A DNA stretch of 64,000 nucleotides from Reyranellaceae bacterium (GCA_022844045.1 JALHMM010000003.1:1-64000), one strand, 5' to 3'; counted from the stretch's first letter, positions 1-9,086 are shown. Made by a program: numbers and translations. Notes: a model not told the origin generated them from the sequence alone.

Positions 1-741
1 GGCGCCGCGCAGCGCGTCGCGGGCGCGCTGGCCGAGGTCGCTGGTCTCGCCGACGAGCGCGATCACCCGCCTGAGGTCGGTGTCGGAGCCGGCGCGGTCG
101 TTGCGCAGGCGGCGCGCCAGGCCGCGTTCGAGCAGCGCGTCGGGATAGTCCTTCTCCAGCTTGAGCGCCGCCTCGGCGTCGGCCAGCGCTTTGCCCGCAT
201 CGCCGGCGTTGCGCCAGGCGGCGGCGCGCAGCACCAGCACATCGGACCGGTTGGGCGACAGCTCCAGCGCGCGCGACAGGTCGGAGGCCGCTTCGCGCCA
301 GGCCGAGACGGCGGCGAAGGTGATGCTGCGGTCGACCCAGATATCGGCGTTGCGCGGGTCGAGCAGGATGGCGGCGTTCTGCATCGACATCGCCTTCTCG
401 CCCAGGCGCGCCGCCTGGTAGGCCTGACCGGCCTGGGCGAAGACCTCGGCGCGCAACTGCGCTGTCTGGCCGGTCATTTCCCGACCGAGTTGCTCCAACT
501 GCGTGCCGGCCTCGACGTACTGGCCGGCGCCATAGAGCGCGATGGCGACGCAATGGCGGGCGGCCATGCCGCCGCCTTCCCTGAACCACTCCTGCGCCGC
601 GTTCAGCGCCTTCACCGGCTCGGCGCGGGCCTGGGCCATGCAGGCGCTGTAGCGCCGCCCGGGATCCGTCGCCGGCGACTGCGCCAGGGCGGGCGCGGCG
701 AGCGAGAGAACCACAGCCAGGGGGACGATACGTGCGATCAT
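1..741 (-). CDS. secreted TPR-repeat protein (3' end outside window)
   Basis: Open for 247 codons from an ATG at 741 and still open at base 1, so the C-terminus is missing. The N-terminus is a clear signal peptide: a basic start, a hydrophobic stretch, then an ALAQ cleavage site at about residue 20. From about residue 120 the sequence shows tetratricopeptide patterns (alternating ALELSPN, ALKLEKDYPDALLERG type helices), suggesting a periplasmic protein-interaction scaffold. It is divergent from the SDR gene with only 45 bp between the starts, which must hold both promoters. Export and TPR fold are well supported; the partner and role are unknown. Confidence 0.75.
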   Translation of the reverse strand, partial: MIARIVPLAVVLSLAAPALAQSPATDPGRRYSACMAQARAEPVKALNAAQEWFREGGGMAARHCVAIALYGAGQYVEAGTQLEQLGREMTGQTAQLRAEVFAQAGQAYQAARLGEKAMSMQNAAILLDPRNADIWVDRSITFAAVSAWREAASDLSRALELSPNRSDVLVLRAAAWRNAGDAGKALADAEAALKLEKDYPDALLERGLARRLRNDRAGSDTDLRRVIALVGETSDLGQRARDALRGA

Positions 742-786
742 CGCCGCACACTTGCGCCAGGACATCGCGCCGGGCAAGGGTGACGC

Positions 787-1659
787 ATGACGCACCGCCT
801 CCTCTGCTTCGGCCTCGGCTACAGCGCGCGGTATCTCGCCGAGCGCCTGCGGCGACGCGGCTTCACGATTGTCGGGACCTGCCGCAGGACCGAAGGCGCC
901 GCCGCGCTCAGCGATGCCGGCATCGAACCGCTGATCTTCGACGGGCAACGGCCGCTGGCCGCGGAAGCCTTCGCTGGCGTGACGCATGTGCTGTCCTCGA
1001 TCCCCCCCGACCAGGACGGCGATCCGGCCTGGCGGCCGCATGCCGACTGGTTCGATGCCCATGCGAGCGGTCTCGCCTGGATCGGTTACCTCTCGACCAC
1101 CGGCGTCTACGGCGACACCGGCGGCGGCTGGGTCGACGAGACCGCGCCGACGGCGCCGTCGAGCGACCGCTCTCGATGGCGCGTGGTCGCCGAGCAGCAA
1201 TGGCTGGGATTGTGGCGGCGCCACGGCGCGCCCGCCCATGTCTTCCGCCTGCCTGGCATCTATGGCCCGGGCCGCAGCGCCATCGAGCAGGTGCGATCGG
1301 GCAGCGCGCGGCGCATCGACAAGCCGGGCCAGGTCTTCTCCCGCATCCATGTCGAGGACATCGCCGCGACGCTGGAAGCCTCGATCGACCGGCCGCGCGG
1401 CGGCGCGATCTACAACGTCGCCGACGACGAGCCGGCGGCCAACGCCGACGTGACCGCCTGCGCCTTCGAGCTCTTGGGCCAGCCGGTGCCGCCGGCCATT
1501 CCCTACGACCAGATCGCGCCCACGCTGTCGCCGATGGCGCGCTCGTTCTACGCCGACAATCGACGCGTGCGGAACGCGCTGATCAAGGACGAGCTCGGCG
1601 TGCGCCTCAGCTACCCCACCTATCGCGAGGGTTTGCGCTCAATCCTCGCTGCCCGCTAA
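787..1659 (+). CDS. SDR/NAD-dependent epimerase family protein (YeeZ-like)
   Basis: A 290-residue protein opening with the Rossmann glycine motif GLGYSARYLA at about residues 9-18, as in extended short-chain dehydrogenases and the E. coli YeeZ group. The central STTGVYGDTGGGWVDE segment and the following RLPGIYGPGR are typical of NAD-dependent epimerase/dehydratase proteins, though a classic YxxxK catalytic pair is not obvious. The reaction and sugar or other substrate cannot be told from sequence. Its stop codon overlaps the stop of the convergent hydrolase gene by four bases, so the two genes share their 3' ends with no room for a separate terminator. Confidence 0.85.
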   Translation: MTHRLLCFGLGYSARYLAERLRRRGFTIVGTCRRTEGAAALSDAGIEPLIFDGQRPLAAEAFAGVTHVLSSIPPDQDGDPAWRPHADWFDAHASGLAWIGYLSTTGVYGDTGGGWVDETAPTAPSSDRSRWRVVAEQQWLGLWRRHGAPAHVFRLPGIYGPGRSAIEQVRSGSARRIDKPGQVFSRIHVEDIAATLEASIDRPRGGAIYNVADDEPAANADVTACAFELLGQPVPPAIPYDQIAPTLSPMARSFYADNRRVRNALIKDELGVRLSYPTYREGLRSILAAR

Positions 1660-2423
1660 GCGGCGCGCCGACACATCGCCTCGACCACGGCGAGCAGGCG
1701 ATCGATGTCGGGTGGGGTCGACAGTCGGTGATCGCCGTCGCGCGTCAAGGTGAAGGCGATGTCCGGCGCCTCGATATGCTCGAGCAGGCGCCGCGAGAGG
1801 TCCCACGGCACGTCGGGATCCTTCATGCCGTGGAACAGATGCACCGGGCAGTCGAGCCGCAGCGGTGTGGTCAGCACAAGGTGGTTGCGGCCTTCGTCGA
1901 TCAGCTCGCGCGTCAGGATGGTGGGTTCGGGCGAATACTGGCTGGGCCGCACGAGGCGACCGTCGCGCTCCAGCGCGACGCGGTCGGCTGGTGAGAGGTT
2001 CGCGAGCAGCAGTTTCTCGGTGAAGTCCGGCGCGGCGGCGATGCCGACCCAGCCGGCGACCCGCGCGCCCAGGCGCTTGGCCGCCAGCAGCGACAGCCAG
2101 CCGCCCATGCTTGAGCCGATCAGCACGACCTTGCCGCGCGCCGTTTTTTCAATCACATCAAGCGAATCTTCGAGCCATGCGCCGATCGTGCCGTCGGTGA
2201 ACGCGCCACCCGATTGGCCATGGCCGGAATAGTCGAAGCGCACATAGGACTGGCCGACGCGACGCGCCCAGGCGTCGAGCGACGTCGCCTTGGTGCCGGT
2301 CATGTCGGAGCGGAAGCCGCCGAAGAAAATGACTGTGGGCAACCGACCCTCGACGAGTCGGTACGCGATTGTCGCGCCGCCGGGGCGTGCTAGTGTTCGC
2401 GGATGGTCGCTGCCTGTCGTCAC
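1656..2423 (-). CDS. alpha/beta hydrolase (ABHD10-like)
   Basis: A 255-residue alpha/beta hydrolase. The nucleophile elbow GSSMGGW lies near residue 98. A late Asp (HGMKDPDVPW) and His (RDGDHRLS) complete a plausible Ser-Asp-His triad. The FFGGFRSDMTGTKA oxyanion-loop segment and overall length resemble the ABHD10 / serine-esterase group that removes acyl groups from thioesters or glucuronides; that specific activity is inferred from resemblance only. No signal peptide, so cytoplasmic. The gene is divergent from the glycosyltransferase gene across 44 bp and convergent with the SDR gene. Confidence 0.85.
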   Translation of the reverse strand: MTTGSDHPRTLARPGGATIAYRLVEGRLPTVIFFGGFRSDMTGTKATSLDAWARRVGQSYVRFDYSGHGQSGGAFTDGTIGAWLEDSLDVIEKTARGKVVLIGSSMGGWLSLLAAKRLGARVAGWVGIAAAPDFTEKLLLANLSPADRVALERDGRLVRPSQYSPEPTILTRELIDEGRNHLVLTTPLRLDCPVHLFHGMKDPDVPWDLSRRLLEHIEAPDIAFTLTRDGDHRLSTPPDIDRLLAVVEAMCRRAA

Positions 2424-2467
2424 GGCTTCGTTCTTTCAAGCGATGATCGTAACGGGCGTGCGCGCCC

Positions 2468-3649
2468 GTGAAGGACGTTCCTACCACCTCCGGTGTCGCG
2501 TCGGCGAGCCGTCCGCCCGCTGTGCTGCAGCTCGTGCCGGCGCTCGACCGCGGCGGCATCGCGCGCGCGGCGATCGACACCGCCGCGGCGCTGGTCGCAT
2601 CGGGCGGCAAGGCGCTGATCGCCGGTGGCGGACAGGCGATGGCCGGCGAGTTGCGGCGCTTGAAGATCGTCCATCTCGATGTGGCGCTCGACGTCGACGG
2701 CCTGGTCGCCGCCTATGCCGGCCTCCGCCGCCTGCGCGAGGCGATGATCGGCCACGACATCGACATCGTCCATTCGCGCTCGCCGGCGACGGCCTGGATG
2801 GCGCGGCGGATGGCGCGCGATCTCGACATGCGCTTCGTCGCCACGGCGCATGCGCCCGGCGGCACCGGCGCCTGGTCGCGTCGCCTGTTCGACTCGGCGC
2901 AGGCGGCGGCCGAGCGTGTCATCGCCGTCTCCGACCACATCGCACACGACCTGCGCCAGCGTCATCGGGTGCCCGAGGCGCGGCTGGCGATGATCCGACC
3001 CGGCATACACCTCGACCGCTTCGACCCGGCGACGATCCGGCCCGACCGCGTCATCCGGCTGGCGGCACAGTGGCGGCTGCCCGATGACCGCCGCATCGTC
3101 CTGTTCCCGGCGCGCCTGACCGAGGATCGCGGGCAGGCGCGGCTGGTCGAGGCGCTGCGCGAGCTCAGCCGCGACGACGTCCACTGCCTGTTCGTCGGCG
3201 CCGAGACCCCGGCCACCGCCTTCGAGCGCCGCCTGCAGGCGCTGATCGAGGCCAAGGGCCTGGGCGGCCGCGCCGCCATCGCGCCCTACTGCGAGGATAT
3301 GCCGGCGGCCTACATGCTGGCCGATGTCGTGGTCGCCGGCGGCGACGGCGAGGGCTTCAGCCGCGTCATCGTCGAGGCCCAGGCGATGGGCCGGCCGGCG
3401 GTCTGCGACTCCGCCGGCGGCGCCGTCGAGGCGATGCTCGCCAACATCACCGGCTGGAGCGCGCCGCCCGGCGTGCCCGCCGCCCTGGCCCGCAGCCTCG
3501 AACGGGCGCTGGCGCTCACCGAAGCCGACCGAGAGGCGCTCGCGGCCCGCGCCCGCGTCCATGTCCGCGAACGCTTTACGGTCGAGCGCATGGCACGCGA
3601 GACCCTGGCGCTCTATGCGGAGATGAAGGCCGGCGCCGTTCCGGCCTGA
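2468..3649 (+). CDS. glycosyltransferase family 4 protein
   Basis: A 393-residue GT-B fold enzyme, starting at GTG. The N-terminal Rossmann half contains LVPALDRGGIARA, the usual sugar-acceptor loop. The C-terminal half carries GEGFSRVIVEAQAMGRP near residues 291-310, the E-x7-E nucleotide-sugar motif of GT4 enzymes. These enzymes transfer a sugar from an activated donor to a lipid or glycan acceptor at the inner membrane face, usually for LPS or exopolysaccharide. Acceptor unknown. No other polysaccharide genes are adjacent, so the glycan context is missing. The LRR gene follows after only 6 bp and is probably co-transcribed. Confidence 0.9.
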   Translation: MKDVPTTSGVASASRPPAVLQLVPALDRGGIARAAIDTAAALVASGGKALIAGGGQAMAGELRRLKIVHLDVALDVDGLVAAYAGLRRLREAMIGHDIDIVHSRSPATAWMARRMARDLDMRFVATAHAPGGTGAWSRRLFDSAQAAAERVIAVSDHIAHDLRQRHRVPEARLAMIRPGIHLDRFDPATIRPDRVIRLAAQWRLPDDRRIVLFPARLTEDRGQARLVEALRELSRDDVHCLFVGAETPATAFERRLQALIEAKGLGGRAAIAPYCEDMPAAYMLADVVVAGGDGEGFSRVIVEAQAMGRPAVCDSAGGAVEAMLANITGWSAPPGVPAALARSLERALALTEADREALAARARVHVRERFTVERMARETLALYAEMKAGAVPA

Positions 3650-3655
3650 CCTGCC

Positions 3656-4309
3656 ATGACCGTCGCGCATCTGTCGCTGCGCAAGCAGGGTCTTCGCGAA
3701 GTACCCCGGTCGGTGTGGGACCGCAGCGGCCTCGAGACCCTGGTCTTGTCGGAGAACGAGCTGTCGGAGGTCTCCGCAGGCATCGGTGACCTGAAGCGGC
3801 TGCGCATGCTCGATCTCGGGCACAACAGGCTGACCGCCGTCCCGGAAGCCCTTGGCGATCTCGATGGCCTGACCGACTTCCTCTATCTCCATGACAATCG
3901 CCTGCGCGACCTGCCGCCGTCGCTCGGTCGCCTGACCCGGTTGCGCTACCTCAACATCGGCGAGAACGAATTCGACAGGCTGCCCGAAGCCGTGACCCGC
4001 ATGGCCGGTCTGGTCGAATTGCGGGCGACCGACAATCAACTGACATCGCTGCCTGAATCGATCGGTCGGTTGTCCCGGCTGCGCGAGCTTCACCTGCGCA
4101 ACAACGCGCTGTCGTCATTGCCTGATACGATCGGCGGGTTGCGGGAAATACGGCAGCTCGATCTGCGCGGCAATCCGTTGAGCCGTCTGCCAGCGGCGAT
4201 CGCTGATCTGCCGCGGCTGGAAAAGCTCGATCTACGGTGGGTGACGACGCTCGAACCGCCGGCCTGGTTCACCGATCTCGAGGCGCGCGGCTGCCTGATC
4301 TATCGCTGA
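3656..4309 (+). CDS. leucine-rich repeat protein
   Basis: A 217-residue protein made almost entirely of seven consecutive 23-residue leucine-rich repeats (roughly residues 24-190) of the form LxxLxLxxNxLxxLPxxIgxL. This is the bacterial/plant type with proline after the leucines. There is no signal peptide or membrane segment, so it is predicted cytoplasmic. LRR solenoids bind proteins; no enzymatic domain is present. It starts 6 bp after the glycosyltransferase stop, which implies an operon, but I cannot infer a joint function. Confidence 0.9.
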   Translation: MTVAHLSLRKQGLREVPRSVWDRSGLETLVLSENELSEVSAGIGDLKRLRMLDLGHNRLTAVPEALGDLDGLTDFLYLHDNRLRDLPPSLGRLTRLRYLNIGENEFDRLPEAVTRMAGLVELRATDNQLTSLPESIGRLSRLRELHLRNNALSSLPDTIGGLREIRQLDLRGNPLSRLPAAIADLPRLEKLDLRWVTTLEPPAWFTDLEARGCLIYR

Positions 4310-4566
4310 GACCGGCCTGCGACACCTTGACAGCGCAACGGGCCATCAGTACCTCCATGGCCATGATCGACCACGACCGACCGATCGCGCGCCTGTGGGG
4401 TGCGCACCGTCGAACGTCGACCGTCCGAACTTGAGGCGGCCGGACCCCCTCGCACGTCCGAAGGGAATTCCGGCCTGGCGCGAGCGCTCTTGATGGCGCC
4501 GTGCGTATTCGGGGCACCGCCGTCAGGCGCGCCCTTGTCCTGCCTCCCGTTCCCGAGTCTCAACCC

Positions 4567-6510
4567 ATGATCAATCTTTCTTTGCCTGACGGCAGTGTCA
4601 GGTCGTTCGACAAGCCCGTCACGGGCGCCGAGCTGGCCGCCAGCATCGGTCCCGGCCTCGCCAAGTCCGCCCTGGCCGTGAAGGTCGACGGCGAGATGCG
4701 CGATCTCGCCCGCCCGATCGAGCGCGACGCCAAGGTGTCGATCGTCACGTCGCGCGATCCCGACGCGCTGGAATTGCTGCGCCACGACGCCGCCCATGTG
4801 CTCGCCCAGGCGGTGCAGGAGCTTTACCCCGGCACGCAGATCACCTTCGGTCCGTCGACGGAGTCGGGCTTCTACTACGACTTCGCGCGCGCCGAGCCGT
4901 TCACGCCCGAGGACTTCGAGAAGATCGAGAAGCGGATGGCGGAGATCGTCGACCGCGACCTGCCGATCGAGCGCGAGGTCTGGGACCGCGCCAAGCTGAA
5001 GAAGTTCTTCGTCGACCACGGCGAGAGCTTCAAGGCGCAGTGGTCCGACGAGCTGCCTGAAGGCGAAGAGATCACGGTCTATCGCCAGGGTGCATGGCAG
5101 GACATGTGCAAGGGCCCGCATCTGCCCTCGACGGGCAAGCTCGGCAAGGCGTTCAAGCTGATGCGCGTGTCGGGCGCGTATTGGCGCGGCGACGCCAAGA
5201 ACGCCCAGCTGCAGCGCATCTACGGCACGATCTTCTTCAGCGACAAGGAGCTGAAGGCGTACCTCACGCAGCTCGAGGAAGCGGAGAAGCGCGACCATCG
5301 CCGCATCGGCAAGGAGATGGGTCTCTTCCACCAGCAGGAAGAGGCCGCCGGCATGGTGTTCTGGCATCCCAAGGGATGGCAGCTCTGGCGCACGCTCGAG
5401 GCCTTCCTGCGCCGTCGTCTCGACGCCGGCGGCTATGTCGAGGTCAAGACGCCGCAGCTCGTGGATCGCCGTCTCTGGGAGGCCTCGGGCCACTGGGAGA
5501 AGTTCCGCGAGAACATGTACATCTCGGAGAACGAGGAAGGCCTGCGCGACTACGTGGCCAACCCGGCCGAGCGCATCTTTGCGCTCAAGCCGATGAACTG
5601 CCCGTGCCATGTGCAGATCTTCAATCAGCGCCTGAAGAGCTACCGCGACCTGCCGCTGCGTCTGGCCGAGTTCGGCTCGTGCCATCGCTTCGAGCCGGCT
5701 GGCGCTCTGCACGGCATCATGCGCGTGCGCAGCTTCACGCAGGACGACGCCCACATCTTCTGCACGGAGAAGCAGATCGAGGAAGAGACGATCCGCTTCT
5801 GCGACCTGCTGCGCGGCATCTATCGCGACGTCGGCTTTCCGGAGTTCTTCGTGAAGTTCTCCGATCGGCCGCCGGTGCGTGCCGGCAGCGACGCGGTGTG
5901 GGACCAGGCCGAGGCGGCGCTGCGCGAGGCGTCGAAGGCGGCCGGCATCGACTTGATCCTCAACCCCGGCGAAGGCGCCTTCTACGGGCCCAAGCTGGAG
6001 TTCGTGCTGCGCGATGCCATCGGCCGCGACTGGCAGTGCGGTACCCTGCAGGTCGATTTCGTCCTGCCGGAGCGGCTCGACGCGTCCTATGTCGGCGAGG
6101 ACGGCGCCCGACATCGCCCCGTCATGCTGCATCGCGCCATCTTCGGCTCGATGGAGCGCATGATCGGCATCCTGATCGAGAACTACGCCGGCCGCTTCCC
6201 GCTTTGGATGGCGCCGACGCAAGCGGTGGTATGTACGATCGTCAGCGACGCCGATGGGTATGCCGAGGAAGTCGCCAAGGCGTTGGTCGAGGCGGGGCTG
6301 CGGGTCGAGACCGATCTGCGCAACGAGAAGATCAACTACAAGGTCCGCGAGCATTCGCTGGCCAAGACGCCGGTGCTGATCGCCGTCGGCAATCGCGACG
6401 TCGAGGGCCGCACGGTTTCTATCCGCAGATTGGGCAGCGATCGGCAGGAAACCCTTGCGCTGGCGGATGCCGTCCATAGATTGAAGGAAGAGGCGAGCGC
6501 GCCGCGCTAG
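4567..6510 (+). CDS. thrS: threonyl-tRNA synthetase
   Basis: A 647-residue class II aminoacyl-tRNA synthetase that charges tRNA-Thr. Domains in order: N-terminal TGS domain (residues 1-60), SAD/editing domain with HDAAHVLAQ, class II core with [18 protein letters not shown] (motif 2) and [11 protein letters not shown] (motif 3), then an anticodon-binding domain. The Cys and the two His in these motifs match the catalytic zinc ligands of the family. An upstream in-frame ATG-less extension exists, but MINLSLPDG at 4567 is the standard start. It heads the thrS-infC-rpmI-rplT-pheST translation cluster; infC follows 76 bp later. Confidence 0.98.
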   Translation: MINLSLPDGSVRSFDKPVTGAELAASIGPGLAKSALAVKVDGEMRDLARPIERDAKVSIVTSRDPDALELLRHDAAHVLAQAVQELYPGTQITFGPSTESGFYYDFARAEPFTPEDFEKIEKRMAEIVDRDLPIEREVWDRAKLKKFFVDHGESFKAQWSDELPEGEEITVYRQGAWQDMCKGPHLPSTGKLGKAFKLMRVSGAYWRGDAKNAQLQRIYGTIFFSDKELKAYLTQLEEAEKRDHRRIGKEMGLFHQQEEAAGMVFWHPKGWQLWRTLEAFLRRRLDAGGYVEVKTPQLVDRRLWEASGHWEKFRENMYISENEEGLRDYVANPAERIFALKPMNCPCHVQIFNQRLKSYRDLPLRLAEFGSCHRFEPAGALHGIMRVRSFTQDDAHIFCTEKQIEEETIRFCDLLRGIYRDVGFPEFFVKFSDRPPVRAGSDAVWDQAEAALREASKAAGIDLILNPGEGAFYGPKLEFVLRDAIGRDWQCGTLQVDFVLPERLDASYVGEDGARHRPVMLHRAIFGSMERMIGILIENYAGRFPLWMAPTQAVVCTIVSDADGYAEEVAKALVEAGLRVETDLRNEKINYKVREHSLAKTPVLIAVGNRDVEGRTVSIRRLGSDRQETLALADAVHRLKEEASAPR

Positions 6511-6574
6511 CGGCGCGTCCGTCCAAACCTTGTGAGAGCGCTGCCGGCGATATCCGCCGGCGGCAACCAGAGAT

Positions 6575-6589
6575 GGAGATGCAGCGATA
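6575..6589 (+). promoter_or_regulatory. infC ribosome binding site with AUA start codon
   Basis: A GGAG at 6575-6578 lies 8 nt before an in-frame ATA at 6587-6589, ideal Shine-Dalgarno spacing. The first in-frame ATG (6599) is 20 nt away, too far for this site. In E. coli and relatives infC starts with AUU, and IF-3 rejects non-standard starts, giving autorepression. An AUA start would work the same way. Confidence 0.65.
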
Positions 6590-7123
6590 GCCAGGCCGAT
6601 GCAACAATCCGCGCCCACCCGTGACGGGCCGCGCGTGAACCGCGAAATCCGGGCCCTCAGGGTCCGCCTGATCAACGAACTCGGCGAGATGGTGGGCGTT
6701 CTCGACGTCCGCGAAGCCGAGGAAATGGCGGCGGAAGCCGGTCTCGACCTGATCGAGATCTCGCCCAACGCCGATCCGCCGGTATGCAAGATCGGCGACT
6801 ACGGCAAGTACAAGTACGAAGCGCAGAAGAAGGCCAACGAGGCGCGCAAGAAGCAGAAGGTGATCGAGGTCAAGGAGATCAAGCTCCGCCCCGGCATCGA
6901 CGACCACGACTACGACGTCAAGATGCGCCAGATGCGCGGCTTCCTCGAGGAAGGCGACAAGGTCAAGGTCACGCTGCGCTTCCGCGGCCGCGAGATGGCG
7001 CACCAGGATCTCGGTGTGAAGGTGCTCGAGCGCGTGCGCGACGAGCTTGCCGACCTGTCGAAGATCGAAACCTATCCCCGGCTCGAAGGCCGGCAGATGG
7101 TGATGGTGCTGACGACCAAATAG
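6587..7123 (+). CDS. infC: translation initiation factor IF-3
   Basis: A 178-residue IF-3 that binds the 30S subunit and checks initiator tRNA and start codon. The N-domain has the RVNREI...VRLIN and [18 protein letters not shown] signatures. The lysine-rich linker runs through [16 protein letters not shown]. The C-domain ends with [16 protein letters not shown] place the start at ATA 6587 (peptide [10 protein letters not shown]) because of the well-spaced GGAG; the alternative ATG at 6599 would remove four residues. Normally rpmI and rplT follow directly. Here they are about 2.9 kb away, separated by ohr/ohrR and pseudogene debris. Confidence 0.95.
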   Translation: MARPMQQSAPTRDGPRVNREIRALRVRLINELGEMVGVLDVREAEEMAAEAGLDLIEISPNADPPVCKIGDYGKYKYEAQKKANEARKKQKVIEVKEIKLRPGIDDHDYDVKMRQMRGFLEEGDKVKVTLRFRGREMAHQDLGVKVLERVRDELADLSKIETYPRLEGRQMVMVLTTK

Positions 7124-7125
7124 CC

Positions 7126-7791
7126 CTGTGGCGATTGGCTGCCGCGCCGGGCATCGCGTTTTCGTTTCCCGCCCTGGCGCAGCAGCCGCTGACTGGCAGG
7201 CTCGCCGAGAGTTATCGCGCTTATGAGGCCGCCATGCCGCATCGTGCCTTCGCGGTCGGCGCGGGCAGCGCCGCGTTTCGCTGGCTGAGCGGCGGTTCAT
7301 CGCCCGACAAGGTGATCGCCGACGCCCTGGCGGGCTGCGCCAGAAACAACGCCGACAAGCCCTGCCGGCTTCGACCTCTATCGCTTCGATCGGCGGTGCA
7401 TCAACGACTGAGCGGGCGACGCCACATCGCTCTTCGCCCTGGACGCGGTGCGGCGGTCGACAGCGTGATCGCCGTCGCGCCGGCGCATCACGGCGAGACG
7501 CACAGCATGCGCGACGTCAGCGTGGCGCGGTCGGCCTGGCAGCAGATCATCGGCGGCACGAAGCGCGGCCCACGCGTCGCCATCGTGCTGTTCACCGGCG
7601 ACACCTACGTCGTTGTCGGCCGTAGCGCGGACGCCAAGGCGGCGCCGGCCCGCAACGGCGTTGGCCATCTCGTCATCGACCAGCTGCGGAACTTCACCGG
7701 GTACAGCGCCGGGGTCGCTGCGGTGTTCGGCCGGACGTTCGGCGCCTGTCTCTTTAGCTTCGTCGAGACCGGCGCCGCGCCCTGCCAATAG
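7126..7791 (+). pseudogene. degraded secreted-protein gene (frameshifted)
   Basis: Immediately after infC the reading frame from about 7126 encodes a signal-peptide-like start (AAAPGIAFSFPALAQQ) and a domain-like stretch (YRAYEAAMPHRAFAVG, then ALAGCARNNADKPCRL). It lacks a normal start codon: only CTG or TTG is available. Near 7367 the natural continuation appears to move to another frame, GFDLYRFDRRCIND, which stops at 7411. The original frame stays open to 7791 without recognisable content, apart from one hydrophobic run. I read this as a decayed exported protein gene; it could also be two small unrelated ORFs. Confidence 0.35.
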
Positions 7792-7798
7792 GCGATGA

Positions 7799-8215
7799 TC
7801 AGACGAGCTTCAGTCGCACGTCGACGTTGCCGCGGGTGGCGTTCGAGTACGGACAGACCTGATGGGCCTTGTCGACCAGCGCCTGGGCTTCGTCGGCCGG
7901 CAGGCCGGGTAGCGATACCGCGAGATCGATGTCGAGACCGAAGCCGCCCTCGGAGCGCGGGCCGATGCCGACCGTGGCCGTCACCTTGGTGTCTGCCGGC
8001 ACTTTGCGGCCGGCGACGGCCTTCATGGCGCCGATGAAGCAGGCGGCGTAGCCCGCCGCAAAAAGCTGCTCTGGATTGTTGCCCGGCCCGCCAGCGCCGC
8101 CCAGCTCCTTCGGCGTGGCCAGCTTGACGGAGAGGCTGCCGTCCTCGGTGGCGGCTTCGCCATCGCGACCGCCCGTGGCAGAGGCGGTGGTGCGGTACAG
8201 AACCTTGACGGGCAT
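7799..8215 (-). CDS. ohr: organic hydroperoxide resistance protein (Ohr/OsmC family)
   Basis: A 138-residue Ohr peroxidase that reduces organic hydroperoxides with lipoyl-dependent thiol chemistry in the cytoplasm. The two catalytic cysteines are visible: Cys59 in AGYAACF and Cys121 in HQVCPYSNATRGN, the latter being the Ohr signature. Length is standard. The ATG at 8215 begins MPVKVLYRTTA, the family's typical start; the longer upstream frame is spurious. It is divergent from an OhrR-type MarR regulator, the classic arrangement, with palindromic operators between them. Confidence 0.95.
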   Translation of the reverse strand: MPVKVLYRTTASATGGRDGEAATEDGSLSVKLATPKELGGAGGPGNNPEQLFAAGYAACFIGAMKAVAGRKVPADTKVTATVGIGPRSEGGFGLDIDLAVSLPGLPADEAQALVDKAHQVCPYSNATRGNVDVRLKLV

Positions 8216-8266
8216 GGGAAATCTCCTTTCGCGGAAGCAATCGCAGTGTATGTAGTGTGACGATCG

Positions 8267-8321
8267 ATTGTGCACAATTAAATAGAGCGTGATAAATTCG
8301 CGATTGTCATACGCACAATCG
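8267..8321. promoter_or_regulatory. paired palindromic operators between ohr and ohrR
   Basis: Two inverted repeats lie in the 145-bp divergent region. ATTGTGCACAAT (8267-8278) is a perfect 12-bp palindrome. CGATTGT and ACAATCG (8301-8307 and 8315-8321) form a second, with a 7-bp spacer. Both share the ATTGT/ACAAT core expected for OhrR-type MarR operators. The location suggests autoregulation and peroxide-responsive control of ohr. Confidence 0.6.
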
Positions 8322-8360
8322 AATGATGGGCGATTGACTGCAAAGTGATATATTTGCGCA

Positions 8361-8804
8361 ATGACAAACACATCGCTTCTCAATCTCTCCAACCAGATGT
8401 GCTTTGCTGTCTATTCCATGGCCCATGCGCTGGCTCGGACCTACAAGCCCCTGCTCGAGCCGCTGGGCCTGACCTATCCGCAGTACTTGGTGATGCTGGT
8501 GCTTTGGGAGAAGGACGGTCTGACGGTGAAGGAGATCGGCCAGCACTTACGCCTCGACTCCGGGACCTTGACCCCCCTACTCAAGCGGCTGCAGACCGCC
8601 GGGCTCGTACATCGCCAGCGCGACACCAGCGACGAACGCCAGGTCCGCATCAGGCTGACCGATCAGGGCCGGACACTGCGCGAGAAGGCCGAGTCGGTGC
8701 CCTATGGCCTGCTCGAGGCCACGGGTTGCTCGCCCGAGGAGGCGGCCGCACTACGCACCCTGTTCGCCCGGCTGCGCGACCGGCTCGACAAAGCGGGTAG
8801 TTGA
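8361..8804 (+). CDS. ohrR: MarR-family organic peroxide sensor (OhrR)
   Basis: A 147-residue MarR winged-helix repressor. The DNA-binding helices lie around [20 protein letters not shown], followed by the wing ([17 protein letters not shown]). Cys14 in NQMCFAVYS is the conserved peroxide-reactive cysteine of OhrR, and a second Cys in the C-terminal ATGCSPEE fits the 2-Cys subclass. Oxidation would release the protein from the operators upstream and induce ohr. The last ~55 bp of this gene are also found as a decayed copy at about 9464-9516. Confidence 0.92.
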   Translation: MTNTSLLNLSNQMCFAVYSMAHALARTYKPLLEPLGLTYPQYLVMLVLWEKDGLTVKEIGQHLRLDSGTLTPLLKRLQTAGLVHRQRDTSDERQVRIRLTDQGRTLREKAESVPYGLLEATGCSPEEAAALRTLFARLRDRLDKAGS

Positions 8805-8806
8805 TC

Positions 8807-8915
8807 CGTCAAGATGCGCCAGATGCGCTCCTGCCTCGAGGAAGGCGACCTGTCGACGAACGAGACCTATCCCCGGTTCCAAGGCCGGCGAATGGCGATG
8901 GTGCTGACCACCAAA
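8807..8915 (+). pseudogene. infC 3' fragment with internal deletion
   Basis: Starting 3 bp after the ohrR stop, this stretch translates as VKMRQMRSCLEEGDLSTNETYPRF and then QGRRMAMVLTTK. It matches the IF-3 C-domain ([14 protein letters not shown]... and [18 protein letters not shown]) with about 100 bp missing in between. The 22-bp stretch CGTCAAG...ATGCGC (8807-8828) is identical to infC at about 6922-6943. The deletion joins at GGCGAC / GCCGAC, suggesting short-repeat recombination. No start codon or full domain remains, so it is gene debris. Confidence 0.85.
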
Positions 8916-8936
8916 GGGGCCGTCGGGCGGCTAGCT

Positions 8937-9086
8937 TCAGCGACGGTTGCGGTTGACAGCCTGCAGTACCGTCCGCTCGACGCTGATGGCCGCATCCAGC
9001 GTCCAGGTGCGCACCTGATAGCTGTTGTTGCTCATCACGAAACAGATGAGCGCCGGCACGGCAATCAGCAGAATCTTTGTAAGCAC
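8937..9086 (-). CDS. possible 49-residue membrane protein
   Basis: A short ORF from GTG 9086 with a hydrophobic N-terminus (LTKILLIAVPALICFV) followed by a polar tail ending in VNRNRR. It could be a small inner-membrane or exported peptide. There is no convincing Shine-Dalgarno and no family I recognise, and it lies in a region of gene debris. Low confidence. Confidence 0.25.
   Translation of the reverse strand: MLTKILLIAVPALICFVMSNNSYQVRTWTLDAAISVERTVLQAVNRNRR

Noticed and set aside
2420-4093. 557-codon open frame antisense to the glycosyltransferase and LRR genes
   Set aside because: Shadow of two well-supported genes; no recognisable protein features.
4310-4566. Leader region of thrS considered for a T-box or operator
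   Set aside because: No T-box core or thrS-like anticodon-mimic hairpin was visible; nothing convincing found.
4300-6789. 829-codon open frame antisense to thrS and infC
   Set aside because: It mirrors the codon pattern of thrS in a GC-rich genome, has an Arg/Ala/Leu-heavy shadow composition and no domains; thrS is certain.
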